Shown: positions 12,728-25,562 of the stretch, piece by piece
Position numbering within the stretch: the first letter of the stretch is position 1
How the letters are laid out: every line of letters begins with the position of its first letter
Assembly (NCBI GenBank): GCA_963920705.1
Contig: OY987239.1
Location: 3,381,576 to 3,445,575 of the forward strand
Reading direction: 5' to 3'
DNA: 64,000 nt
Source of the DNA: Odiellus spinosus
Lineage: Eukaryota; Arthropoda; Arachnida; Opiliones; Phalangiidae
The notes under the pieces: generated by a model
Databases searched by the model: none
Seen by the model: only the letters and a program-made list of their open reading frames with translations
What the model was told of the DNA's origin: nothing
Program-made: the position numbers and the translations under genes

Positions 12728-15700
12728 CCTCCCCGAGTGAACTTGTTCACGGGGAGGTTTTACGTTCGTCGTGTCTGTGTGTCTGTGTGTGTGTCTGTCA
12801 CTTCCGGTGTAAGCGGATATCCTATGTACACTATTTCCGGTGTAACCGGATATCACGTGACCTAGCACGTAGAGCAAAAATCTTGCGACTCAAGACGTAA
12901 ACATGCCATCTTATCGTTCAATTCCGTTCAACGGGAATTCCTATAATCAGGCTGCCACATGGATAAGCTTCAGGTGTCGTGCGATTTTATGCAACCGTGG
13001 ACGTCTCCCATTGCATATTATCGCCTTCCACCATCCACATCAAACCTCGATGCTGGGCAGTTGAAGGCGATTATACACAATGGGACGTCTCCCACTGTTA
13101 TAATCACCTCCGACCATCCTAACGCACCAAGGTTCAACCTCCAGTTTCCGATCTCAGCGGGCCATATTAGCGAGGCGTCCCTCACTAATATGGTCCACAT
13201 CAATCATCAACTCGCCCCCTCTACGGGTCAGATTTTCGTTCGTAGCTACACTGAGCGCCTGGTGTAATAACTACCTCCAGACATTGAACAGGGGGTGGGT
13301 TCCCCTTTCTTCACAGCTTTAAGTTACAGATAACTAATAATGTTTTTCGATCGCCTTATATACCACTTTTTTTACACTAGCGCGTTGTAGCCTTATGGCG
13401 TGGTATCTTTCAGTGAGTTGAAACGAAATGTTCATTTAAACTATAATTAAAATTTCTTAAATTACTTAACTTAGTCTAATTAATAATTTCGCTGAAAATT
13501 AAATTAAAATTAAATGTTATTATATTCTCTAAGAATTTTGTGAAATTTGTGTGTTCAATACCAGCTCGAGTTGGCAGCACGCGTTAAGCTATTTTCCATG
13601 TACCATTTAGTCCAAAAACATAGGTATAAAGGTATTGTAGGCTTAGGCTTGCTGCAAACTCAGGGTGGATTGGAAAACTAATACAGTTCAACTTCTACGC
13701 ATATGGAAGTAGTATTGTTTTTTATCTATTTTAATTGATTGATTTAATTTTTTAGCTTAGCCTCAGTTATTAAAATGTGTAGGTGTTTTTTTTTTATTTT
13801 GTTTATCGCATATATAAAAGCGTGAAATACTATTTCTGCCGTCAGAGAAAAAGCTGGGATCGAAGAGCTGGTTACCTTTTCGCTCGCCGTACCAATTCAC
13901 TAGTGTGATGGTAATTCGACAGCGGCTCTTAGCTGCTTCGACTGGCATTTCTCTCCGTTTAGTGATACCTCCTTTACCTCGGTGTCGAGGAGAGCTAATA
14001 CACGTGTGTTTGGGCTTCGTACTTGTACATAACCTTAAGGCCTGCGTAAAAGCCTCATATAATGTAAGGTCTTATGGGTGATTTGCACTTGACTTTTGGA
14101 GCGAATGTACCCGTATATCTAACTTAAACTTCTCCATTACCTACTTTGATTTTCATGTACTTGAGTTCCGTGACTGGAATGTGCTTTAAACCCAATCTTT
14201 AATAATTCGCCATTGAATAACAAACCAACTAATACCACGTAGGATAGGAGACATGATAATTGAGGTCTACATGTTGAATAACCTGCCACAAACTTGTTAA
14301 TGCCTACTGTCGTTTATTTTCGGTGACATTTTAGCTAGTGTGTAGTCACGTAAAATAACGTTTGTTTCACAACTTGTGTTGTACACTAAAGCCATGTATA
14401 GGTTCAATTTGATATAACATTTTGCCTTTTACGTTACTTGGTCTACAAATACTCTACAACCGTCAAAATTCTGATATGGTTTTAAAAGAAGAACCTTGAC
14501 CTTGTGTATTTAATCTCATATCGAGATTAAATGTTTTTCGCATCTAATTTTAATTGGTTTATCAATATGTTATTTGTATAGATATTTTTTTTAAGATTTT
14601 ATATTTTTTAGATTAAAATAAATTTATTATTCAGGAAGATTTTGTAGAATCTAGTTCTCAGGATTACCGGTGTTGAAAATTTATTTTGCTAATGTTATCT
14701 TGATGTCTGTGTTTTCTGCCCGCTATTTGGTAGTGGTAAGATTAATATTTTTCATTTTAATTAATTGACTTATTTGGCGTTTATTTGATAATTTGCTTTA
14801 CTTAAATTGTTCGTGTGAGGGCTATTTTACATATTACCAAAGATTGCTAATTTCAGTTGTCTTAATTCTGATTTTTTTGTTTTAATACTGAATTATGGAC
14901 TGGATTATTTATCTTGAAATCTATGTGGTTATATCTTATTTATTTTCCTTTTTTTCTCTAGTTAGGTTTGGTTTTAAGTAGAGAATTATTTAGGGTTTTG
15001 TTGGTATACTGAAGAAATGCATATAGGTTCAATGTGATATAATATTTTGCCTATTTTCGTTACTTGGTCTGCAAATACTCTAGAGCCTTCAAAATTATTA
15101 TATGGTTTTAAAAGAAGAACCTTGACCTTGCTTATTTTACTCGATACGCATTTATATTAAAATTAATTCATTATTCAGCAAATTTTTTTTCCGACTCTGG
15201 TTCTCAAAATTTTATTTTGAATTAAGTTTGATTCTTTTGCATTCAAATTTATCTTGATAAGAAGTATATTTCTGATCTGAATTATTGGTTTAATATATTT
15301 GGTGTTTAATTGAGATATTATTTCTTTTTGCTTTCAATCTTCGTCTTCCACAAATGCCATAAATTTTAATATTTTAGGTAAGGTTAGGTTAGTTAACATC
15401 ACGTGGTTGTCGGGGAGGTAATATTTTGGTTTCCCAACTTGTCATTTTAATTAATTGACTTATTTGGCGTTTATTTGATAATTTGCTTTACTTAAATTGT
15501 TCGTGAAAGGGCTATTTTACATATTACCAAAGATTGTTAATTTCAGTTGTCTTAATTCTGATTTTTTTGTTTTAATACTGAATTATGGACTGGATTATTT
15601 ATCTTGAAATCTATGTGGTTATATCTTATTTATTTTCCTTTTTTTCTCTAGTTAGGTTTGGTTTTAAGTAGAGAATTATTTAGGGTTGTGTTGGTATACT

Positions 15701-16131
15701 GAAGAAATGCATATAGGTTCAATGTGATATAATATTTTGCCTATTGGCGTTATTTGGTCTGCAAATACTCTAGAGCCTTCAAAATTATTATATGGTTTTA
15801 AAAGAAGAACCTTGACCTTGCTTATTTTACTCGATACGCATTTATAGTAAAATTAATTCATTATTCAGCAAATTTTTTTTCCGACTCTGGTTCTCAAAAT
15901 TTTATTTTTAATTAAGTTTGATTCTTTTACATTCAAATTTATCTTGATAAGAAGTATATTTTTGATCTGAATTATTGGTTTAATATATTTAGTGTTTAAT
16001 TGAGATATTAATTCTTTTTGCTTTCAATCTTCGTCTTCCACAAATGCCATAAATTTTAATATTTTAGGTAAGTTTAGGTTCGTTAACATCACGTGGTTGT
16101 CGGGGAGGTAATATTTTGGTTTCCCAACTTG
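12728..16131 (+). mobile_element. E1 element, copy b (right arm)
   Basis: Mirror of 5900-9303. The left end is TA|CCTCCCCGAGTGAAC at 12726. The right end is CGGGGAGG|TA at 16109, with the 691-bp terminal unit duplicated (first unit ends at ~15442). The block 12959-13267 is dense in hairpins, for example CCATATTAG/CTAATATGG around 13165-13195 and TGGGACG/CTCCCA around 13080. A TATATAAAAG box lies at ~13811. Confidence 0.75.
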
Positions 16132-16651
16132 TTGTTTATCAATTTAAAGCCAATTAATAAAGCTCGGCTAGTTATATGTTTTACCCTTTTCGTCACCCAT
16201 ACAGGCATCTGTCTCTCTATTAACTCGAATTCGATGGATATTCATTATCATTCTACTGTTTAAGAAATAAAATTTTGTTTACCATTTTGAAGCAATTAAT
16301 AAAGCTCGGCTAAGCTTATGATTTCACCCTTTTGTAACCCATTTAGGCACCTTTCTTTCTATTAACTCGAAATCGATGGATATTCCTTATCATTCTACTG
16401 TTTAAGAAATAAAATTTTTGTTTATCATTTTGAAGCAATTAGTAAAGCTCGGCTAAGCTTAAGATCTCACCCTTTTGTAACCCATTCAGGCACCTTACTT
16501 TCTATTACTTCGTATACTTAATCAACATTTCATTATTGAAATCTGTGTTTAACTAGAGATACTCTTGTACCCGAACGAAGTCTTATCAAATTTTTTCAAA
16601 AGTACCTTTGTCTGTATTAATTCGAATTCAGTGGACGGTGGGAAGAGGGAA

Positions 16652-16688
<37 letters not shown>

Positions 16689-16730
16689 TTTCAGTTATCA
16701 AGCGCCGCGGGTCCATTGGAAAAGACATTA

Positions 16731-17225
16731 TACAAAAAAGAGGTTGCTTCGCACCCTTAAAAAAACTCTTTATCTAACTCGAATCAAACCCGTGAAGGGA
16801 CAAAAATTATTTGTTAGAGAAAGAGCAATTTCATATCTTTAAAATTATAGTAGATTTAGTCTACTACTTCAAAGATTTTATTATTATTATATATTTTCCA
16901 AAAAACGGATAAAGACGACCTAGGACTAATGATAAATATATATGCATTAAAGGAACTCCATCTTTTGCTAATTTTATTAGTAATACTGATAGAATTTAAA
17001 ATTAACATCAATGAGAGAGGAAGGTTAACTAGGTCGTCTTTATCCGTTTTTTGGAAAATATATAATAATAATAAAATCTTTGAAGTAGTAGACTAAATCT
17101 ACTAACTATAATTTTAAAGATATGAAATTGCTCTTTCTCTAACAAATAATTTTTGTCCCTTCACGGGTTTGATTCGAGTTAGATAAAGAGTTTTTTTAAG
17201 GGTGCGAAGCAACCTCTTTTTTGTA
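16731..17225. mobile_element. Foldback element FB1 (mirror copy)
   Basis: Mirror of 4806-5302, with a 4-nt difference (ACTAACTATAA vs ACTATAA) in one arm. Confidence 0.8.
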
Positions 17226-17703
17226 TAATTAGCTTTAACTCAGTTAATTGGTTAGTTTGAAAAATCTATTAAACTGACTACAGGGCGGTATTTCGAAACC
17301 AAAAAATGGAAATTGAACGATTTAGCTGGAAAGCTAAATTTTAATATCTTACGTATCGATTTGTTCATTTATAATTATACTTAAAGGGGGATCGATTCCT
17401 TATTGTTAAAATAGGCCTAATCCACTAGTGAAAAAAATTTACGAATTTATTATGATGATAACATTGAAATGTAAAGTTCAGTTCTATTTCGAACCCTTAG
17501 TCCTTTATTAATTTGGTATTGCACCCTATAGTTAAGATTTATAACTAGAAAACACAGTATGTAGCCATAAGCGCAGTTGTCAAAAGAGCAGTTTCCGTTT
17601 GCGCACTCCCATAAGAGCGGTTTCTCAAAAGCGCAGTTTTGCCAAAAGAGCAGTTTCCCAAAAGCGCGGTTGCCAAAAGAGCAGCTCTCATTTGCGCACT
17701 TCC

Positions 17704-20700
17704 AAATGGGTGTTTTCGTAAAAATGCATTTTCTTACAATTGCGGGTTCAGTTTTTGGTTACGGTAGGGTAGGTTAGGCTAGTTTAGGTAAGGTATGGTT
17801 ATTTAATCTGTCATTAGAGATTATGATTTTCGACATTATGTACCAAACTTTTTTAAAAAGAGATTTAAAATTAACTTAAAATTAACAGTGAAAGATTTTG
17901 TCTTATGTTCAAGATATTATATGCAAGTATACGAATATTTCGTGGAAGTCTCTGGTTGAGAAATGATTTGGGGAACTGCCCCATATGAACTGCGCTTTTG
18001 GGAAACTGCGCTACTGGCTATAAACCAAAACAAATAGTATTCATTGCATTAAAAGTTGAGCAAATTTTTGCGTCTCTGTGTAAAAATGTTGTCGGCAAAA
18101 TTTGGATAGTCTGAACGCGCCTTTACAGTACCAAAAAGCGTGCTTGTCTATCGACTTAAAGATCTATAACGTAGAAAGCCACACCTCTCTAAACCTTTCT
18201 CCTTTAATAAAATCAAATATAACGTGTTTACGTAAACGTTCTGAATGACGTTTTACTAAAATTGATTTGATTTTTTTTTTTTTTTTTACTTTTTTTCAGT
18301 TGGCATTGGACTTTGTAGACGAACATATAAGCCATAAATGATATATATATATATATATATTAAAACCGGGCCGTTGCCGGCCTGGTTTATTTATAGGTCT
18401 CTCACAATTTCATCAGAAACGTCTATGGAGATTACCCTTATGAGGTGGTAAACTTTTTCGACTTGATAACAGGAATCTTCGTCTCCTTCGTCTCCCGACC
18501 ACGAGCCGTTTCATTGAGAGTTTGCATTCGAGAGAGATCAATATGTTAGGTTCATTGGGGTACTCTATATTTTTCTATACATTTCGGATGAATACTGAGA
18601 CTGAGATAACAAAAGCTTTAGATAAGGTTGAAACACCGTGAAAGACGGCGTCGTATTGGGATTTTGCATTAGAAAGAGAGAAATGTGTTAGATTTACAAG
18701 GGTGTTCTATTATACTTTATTATACTTTTATTATGTTGAATACTAAGACTGAATAACAGTAGCTTTGATAACATTGGAAAGAAAGACGGAAAAAATGATA
18801 ACGTTGATGTATGAAGTTGAATAAAAAACTTGTGTCTAATTAAATATATACAAAAACGTTGTTTTGCTTCGCACTTCAAAAAAGTGCATATATAGGTAAG
18901 AATATCAAACCCGTGAAGGGACAGAAATTAAAACAAGTTGGGAAACCAAAATATTACCTCTCCTCGTCCCAAGCCTAATTGTAATTAAGAAAACTAATGA
19001 AACCAGGTAGTCGATGTTAAAAATTGATTTTATAATAAGTATGATTATACTTTGAGTGGGATCAGCTGTAAGAGGCGAAATTCACCTCCTATCTACCAGA
19101 AACTATTTTTATAGTATATGTCAGACCTTGACGACTTCCGGAAACCAAAAAAAAAAAAAATAAAAAATAAATAATTATTTGGTAGGTTTTTACATTTTTT
19201 TTTTACATTATTTCATTGGTGGGACCTAACCTAACATAACCTAACCCAACCCAACCTAACCCAAGTAAAAAAACTGGAAAAAAAACAAAAACAAAAAACA
19301 AAAAAAACTTTTTTTGGTTTCCGGAAGTCGTCAAGGTCTGATATATACTATAAAATAGTTTCCGGTAGATAGGCGGTGAATTACGCCTGTTACAGCTGAT
19401 CCCACTCAAAGTATAATCTTACCTTATAGGTAAAATCCAAAGGGGTGTTTTCGTAAAAATGCATTTTCTTACAATTGCGGGTTCAGTTTTTGGTTACGGT
19501 AGGGTAGGTTAGGCTAGTTTAGGTAAGGTATGGTTATTTAATCTGTCATTAGAGATTATGATTTTCGACATTATGTACCAAACTTTTTTAAAAAGAGATT
19601 TAAAATTAACTTAAAATTAACAGTGAAAGATTTTGTCTTATGTTCAAGATATTATATGCAAGTATACGAATATTTCGTGGAAGTCTCTGGTTGAGAAATG
19701 ATTTGGGGAACTGCCCCATATGAACTGCGCTTTTGGGAAACTGCGCTACTGGCTATAAACCAAAACAAATAGTATTCATTGCATTAAAAGTTGAGCAAAT
19801 TTTTGCGTCTCTGTGTAAAAATGTTGTCGGCAAAATTTGGATAGTCTGAACGCGCCTTTACAGTACCAAAAAGCGTGCTTGTCTATCGACTTAAAGATCT
19901 ATAACGTAGAAAGCCACACCTCTCTAAACCTTTCTCCTTTAATAAAATCAAATATAACGTGTTTACGTAAACGTTCTGAATGACGTTTTACTAAAATTGA
20001 TTTGATTTTTTTTTTTTTTTTTACTTTTTTTCAGTTGGCATTGGACTTTGTAGACGAACATATAAGCCATAAATGATATATATATATATATTAAAACCGG
20101 GCCGTTGCCGGCCTGGTTTATTTATAGGTCTCTCACAATTTCATCAGAAACGTCTATGGAGATTACCCTTATGAGGTGGTAAACTTTTTCGACTTGATAA
20201 CAGGAATCTTCGTCTCCTTCGTCTCCCGACCACGAGCCGTTTCATTGAGAGTTTGCATTCGAGAGAGATCAATATGTTAGGTTCATTGGGGTACTCTATA
20301 TTTTTCTATACATTTCGGATGAATACTGAGACTGAGATAACAAAAGCTTTAGATAAGGTTGAAACACCGTGAAAGACGGCGTCGTATTGGGATTTTGCAT
20401 TAGAAAGAGAGAAATGTGTTAGATTTACAAGGGTGTTCTATTATACTTTATTATACTTTTATTATGTTGAATACTAAGACTGAATAACAGTAGCTTTGAT
20501 AACATTGGAAAGAAAGACGGAAAAAATGATAACGTTGATGTATGAAGTTGAATAAAAAACTTGTGTCTAATTAAATATATACAAAAACGTTGTTTTGCTT
20601 CGCACTTCAAAAAAGTGCATATATAGGTAAGAATATCAAACCCGTGAAGGGACAGAAATTAAAACAAGTTGGGAAACCAAAATATTACCTCTCCTCGTCC

Positions 20701-21168
20701 CAAGCCTAATTGTAATTAAGAAAACTAATGAAACCAGGTAGTCGATGTTAAAAATTGATTTTATAATAAGTATGATTATACTTTGAGTGGGATCAGCTGT
20801 AAGAGGCGAAATTCACCTCCTATCTACCAGAAACTATTTTTATAGTATATGTCAGACCTTGACGACTTCCGGAAACCAAAAAAAAAAAAAATAAAAAATA
20901 AATAATTATTTGGTAGGTTTTTACATTTTTTTTTTACATTATTTCATTGGTGGGACCTAACCTAACATAACCTAACCCAACCCAACCTAACCCAAGTAAA
21001 AAAACTGGAAAAAAAACAAAAACAAAAAACAAAAAAAACTTTTTTTGGTTTCCGGAAGTCGTCAAGGTCTGATATATACTATAAAATAGTTTCCGGTAGA
21101 TAGGCGGTGAATTACGCCTGTTACAGCTGATCCCACTCAAAGTATAATCTTACCTTATAGGTAAAATA
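17704..21168. repeat. Mirror of the 1731-bp tandem duplication
   Basis: Reverse complement of 868-4330, including foldback MITEs at 19025-19436 and 20756-21168. No separate gene is supported. Confidence 0.9.
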
Positions 21169-22035
21169 TATATAAAATAAGAAATAGGAGTGGCACACTT
21201 CTTGCTATAAGGTTACTTTTGCCGATACACTACACGATGAAACTTATGTCACCTGCTGGTAGAAAGTTACAGCACATTTATTTACAAAATAAAATGAAAT
21301 TTAAATATGATATTATGATAGCAGAAGACTAATACTATTTTATTAAGCATAACTGATACGAAAAAATCGTATTAAAATAACAATGCTAAAAAAGAAAACT
21401 AATGAAACCAGGTAGACGATGTTAAAAATTTATTTTATAATTTTTGGGTTAAAATAAGAAAGAGGAGTGGCACACTTCTTGCTATAAGGTTATTTTTGTC
21501 GCTACACTATTTACACGATGAAACTAGTGTCACCTGTTGGTAGAACGTTTACATCATATTTATTTACAAAATAAAATTAAATTTAAATATGATATTATGA
21601 TAGAAGAAGACTAATACTATTTTATTAAACATAAATGATACGAAAAAATCGTATTAAAAATAGGTAGTTCCGAGAGCGACGCATTCAGTTTCATGTTTAG
21701 TTTTATTTTCACTCTCTCGAAAGAGTCGAATATTCTACGAAGAGACCCCCAAGCTCCGTGCAAGCACGGATGCGCCATACCACTACCTTAATTTTCGAGC
21801 CTCTGTTATTTTACAGATACATAATAGTTGAAGTTTATCTTAAATTAAAATTATTCTAACCAAAATTAAAACAATAAATTAAATTATTTTCAAGCTATAG
21901 GACTAAATTAAACGTAATGATGATAGAATCAAATTAACTATGATTAAACAAATTGTAGTTGATATAGATTTTACAAGAATAAACACAACTGAATTTCTAG
22001 ATTATTTATTATTAATTAATTTAAACCTAAGACTG

Positions 22036-22500
22036 AATTAAAGAGAATGATGTGATTAAACAAATTATAGTAAATGACTAAATGAGTTTGACTTTCCTTG
22101 ACTGAAAGGTATTAAGGTTAGCTTTAAGCCGAGTTCGAGGGAAACTAGTGTCACCTACAGCATAAGCTACTAATTATTCCATGCCTACAGATAGAAAGTT
22201 AATTTACAAAATATAATTAAATTTAAATGATTTTTTGAGAGAGGACTAGAACTAATTATTATAGAATTTAAATCAAGCATAATTAAAGTTTTTAAAAAAA
22301 CCGTACGCCTTTATTTCGTTTTACTGCTGTAGTCCTACTTCCTACTAATCTAACGTCACCTAGTGACAAAAAGTTAACGTCAAATTTATTTAATAAATAT
22401 AGTTAAATTTGAATATTATATTATGATCGTTTAAGACTAGTAATATTTTATTTTATAATGTCAATTACGAGTAATAAGCTTTTAAATTTTTTATTTAATT
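22036..22500. other. AT-rich flank with diverged copies of the ~200-bp module
   Basis: Two degraded relatives of the 386-866 repeats (~22140-22290 and ~22330-22490) lie just beyond the arm. No gene is recognised. Confidence 0.55.
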
Positions 22501-22559
22501 AGATACTTATAAAGCATTATATGCGACGCTACTATAACACGGCCTGGCTTCCGTAGTGC

Positions 22560-22712
22560 ACCCGTTCCAGATTTAAGAGGTTTTTATCTAAGAGTCTTTC
22601 AAGTGCTTATAGCAAAGTCGTTAGAGCGTTCGCATGGTTATCTCTAAAGCGGAGCAGCGGCGAGCGCAGACAGTGACTGGGTGGGAGACCACCTGTGAGA
22701 TGTTTTATTTAA
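22560..22712 (+). repeat. 5S rRNA-like fragment, possibly a SINE head
   Basis: GGAGCAGCGGCGAGCGCAGA and then ACTGGGTGGGAGACCACCTG resemble the 3' half of 5S rRNA (the ...GGATGGGAGACCGCCTGGG region). The upstream GTCGTTAGAGCG resembles a tRNA-like A box. The 5' half of 5S is not recognisable, so this is a fragment or a 5S/tRNA-derived SINE, not a functional rRNA gene. Confidence 0.4.
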
Positions 22713-22739
22713 ATAGGAAATTTCAGAATTTGGAAATTG

Positions 22740-22886
22740 TGCCGCCACCTATGAGAAGAGTGGTGAACTAAAATAGAATTTTCTTGCGATGACGTAATTG
22801 CGAACACCGCGAACGACGGACACACAAACACCCACACACACGATCAGGGCAGAACCTCTCCTTGAACTAAAGTTCACTCGGAGAGG
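22740..22886 (-). mobile_element. E1-type terminal fragment (variant CCTCTCCG end)
   Basis: (CA)n-rich sequence is followed by a hairpin (TGAACT...AGTTCA) and CGGAGAGG|TA, matching the hairpin end of E1 in reverse orientation. Only the end is present. Confidence 0.5.
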
Positions 22887-22888
22887 TA

Positions 22889-23548
22889 ATTATCGTTGAA
22901 AGATATATGATAGCCACAGTCTAAGAAATTAGAAAGATATAGTTATTGAAATTAATATGAATAAAAATTATATAAAAAAATGACCTATATATTCGGCCTA
23001 TCTAAACTTTATGTAGAAGTCATTCTATTGGAGAATTTACCCTTCGAAATTGTAACTTTTTTTCTAGAGTTGAAAGCCTACCATGCTCGGAACGGTAGAA
23101 TAGCATAATACCAAATAGTTGCATCTCGCGTATTTCAAATTATTAGTTCTTGGAGTGAAGAATTATAATATCATAACAAATGTTACCTTTTGGATCGGCT
23201 GCTTACACTAAACAATCCTTTGCGAACACGTTATTGTCACTTGGCACCACTACCAAAGTTATGACGACTCTTACATTTTCCCTTCTCCTAGACTCACATG
23301 GCGATAAATGCAGTTTTCAGTGTGTAAATGCAAGCACTGGCATCTTTATATTGTTTACATTATTTACATTATTTACCTCTATTTTCTTTAGTGGAAAATA
23401 TAGCTGTGAAAGACTTCTACATAATTTAAAGTTTCGATAGGCCGAATATATAGGTCATTTTTTTGTTTAATTTTTATTCATATTAATTTCAATAACTATA
23501 TCTTTCTAATTTCTTAGACTGTGGCTATCATATATCTTTCAACGATAA
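22889..23548. mobile_element. Foldback element FB2
   Basis: Inverted arms 22889-23023 and 23411-23548 share AAAGATATATGATAGCCACA and TGACCTATATATTCGGCC. The ~390-bp core contains an 86-codon open frame with no recognisable domain, ending where the second arm begins. It is probably a non-autonomous DNA element. Confidence 0.75.
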
Positions 23549-24630
23549 TTTTAATTTCTGTCCCTTCACGGGTTTGATATTCTTACCTATATATGCACTT
23601 TTTTGAAGTGCGAAGCAAAACAACGTTTTTGTATAATTTGTGTTTGCTTTTGGGAAAATTAAACACTAGTAAAAACAATTAACCCATTTTATTTAGCGGT
23701 AGGTACTTAAAATGATAAATTTATTTTTTGAAATTTAAATTAATTAATAAATATAAATATTTTTATATTGGACAAACTTTATTATTATTGTTTATCTAAA
23801 TTATGGGGCCTATAAACTGAAGTTGAATTATATTATGTTTAGTTTCATATCGACGCCTGTGATGAGTTTGATTAATACATCCCAATCATCTCAGTTATCG
23901 TGTTGAGTTGGGTCTCGAGACTAATGAGCTTACGTAGTCATGTGTAGCATGTATCAAAACTAAAACTAGAACCAATTGAGAGAAAATTTGTTCAATTTCA
24001 CCAACAATATTTTTACCCAAAATCAAGCCATAAATAAAATTTAATACTTAAGAAACTGAAAATTGATCCTATTAGTGATATATTAATAAAACTTGATATT
24101 TCCTTGTTCCATAAAATAATAACGAGTGCAATGAACTGCGGTGAAATAGTTGAAAATATAAATTTTAAAGTACCAAACCGTAAAACTCGAATAAAAAAAA
24201 ACAGACTATTAAAACCTGAAATAGCCTCAGGTCAACCAATGAGCAGGATTATGATAAATTACAACAAATACGGCCATAATATTGATATTTTTAATCAGAA
24301 TAAATTTAATTTTAAGCAAATAATACTTAACAATGTGTATACGATTATTAAAATATGTAATACACTAATTAACTTCATTGTACCTTTTCCGTTTTATATT
24401 CCCTTTTAAATTAATTGACCCACTCCGACGATGTATGACGGAAAAAATGCGTGTAAGCACTTCTGGTCCATTATGTACCGTTGTTTTATACGAAATAAAC
24501 AAAAAAAAAATATTATGTTGGGTTCGTGTCAATGCAATGCCCACTTTAAATTTGGTCTCAACATAAGACATTAGTTTTATTCAACTTTATTAATTTGTGA
24601 GAGTGTAACAAAAATTCAATGAACTTATTT
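23549..24630. other. Repeat module and AT-rich sequence; 101-codon unknown frame
   Basis: 23551-23637 is a copy of the CCCTTCACGGGTTTGA...GTGCGAAGCAAAACAACG module also found at ~1376 and ~3107, related to FB1 ends. An open frame at 24104-24409 (plus strand) encodes a Lys/Asn-rich 101-residue sequence that is not recognised. Its composition matches background, so it is not called a gene. Confidence 0.4.
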
Positions 24631-25562
24631 TTAAATTTTTTCAAGTAAGAGGAGATATACATCTGTCAGGTTTTTAAAAAAATTTCTTCTGGATTCTAGT
24701 TTTTTATCATTGCCAACCATCCAATTATTCCCGCCACTTTTTTTTTTTCTATCATTGTATAGTAGTGGCCGGATGTCGTCGACCCCCCAACGTGGATAAT
24801 GACAGCCTTTGTTTTAAATGTCATTTCTCCAATTCGTACTCTTTGAGTGTTGAAAGTTCTTATCGCATACCTTAGTTTGACCAGGCTCCCCTGCTGGTTT
24901 GGTACCGTGGGCGTCACGTATTCCAACCTAGCAAAATTTAGCAGGAGATACTTATTCACCGAGTGCAAAACGCTTCTAGATTTCATTGGATAATGTTGAC
25001 AATGAACGCAACGTGACTCAAAAGTCAGCCATTTACCAAACAGGTCGCGGAATTCTACTCCATGCATTTTAGAGACTTGATCGCTTGGGATGTTAACCAA
25101 ATACGAGGTATTCTGTACCTGTATTGAAGTTGTCTGTCTTTCAGGATGACGCAATTCGCATTTTGGGCACCTTCTTTGTTCTTCAATCTCGTGAGAAAGA
25201 CAATTTTCGAAACCGACGCTTTCGGCAATAAGCCGATTAAGCAAATCATTGGTAAATTCTGCAGCGTCTTCTTGTACTTGTCCGTTCCAAAACCTTTCGT
25301 TTAGACATAGTCTTATACTTTGCGTGGATTCAACCAGATTAGAATTCGGGTTTAGTAATTCAGTTAATAAATTTTGCAAAGCTATAGTTGCCTGACCAGC
25401 ATTAATAACCTTATTTTGGACATATTGTCGAAACTCAGGCATACATAAAAGGGCCTGTAGGGATGAGTTTGCGTAACATGTGTTCCCTTCATTCGCGAAA
25501 CCTTTAATCGCGATACTCTCGACTGGATTAGAGATCCCTTTTCCGTGATTCCCGCTACTTTC
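24631..25562 (-). pseudogene. USP-type ubiquitin hydrolase domain, C-terminal to the helicase
   Basis: Directly after the helicase stop and in the same frame: GFANEGNTCYANSSLQAL, the USP (peptidase C19) Cys box, with the catalytic Cys codon at 25476-25478. Next come VQEDAAEFTNDLL (Gln box), CPKC and CVHC pairs of the fingers subdomain, and VIIHVGGSTTSGHYYTM (His box). An A11 run (24738-24748) shifts the frame; in the alternative frame NNWMVGNDKKLE supplies the Asn/Asp box and VYLLLLEK the usual end. USPs cleave ubiquitin isopeptide bonds. The first Met after the TAA lies beyond the catalytic Cys, so a separate ORF would be inactive; this looks like a former C-terminal fusion. Confidence 0.85.

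Larger units (their letters stand above)
1..22035. repeat. Palindrome 1: ~22-kb near-perfect inverted repeat
   Basis: Bases 1-10876 reappear as the reverse complement at 11155-22035. Mirror positions sum to 22031 near the centre and 22036 further out, where short indels in AT and poly-T runs shift the register. Base 1 pairs with base 22035, so the left arm may continue beyond the window. The arms are not identical: substitutions are visible at 66 vs ~21964, ~1975 vs ~20069, ~4322 vs ~17708, ~7306 vs ~14730 and ~9752 vs ~12268, so divergence is roughly 0.1%. No protein gene is recognised in the arms beyond transposon fragments. It could be a genuine inverted duplication or an assembly fold-back of two haplotypes. 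Confidence 0.95.

Noticed and set aside
24104-24409. 101-codon plus-strand frame
   Set aside because: No recognisable domain, AT-driven composition, no promoter or splice evidence.
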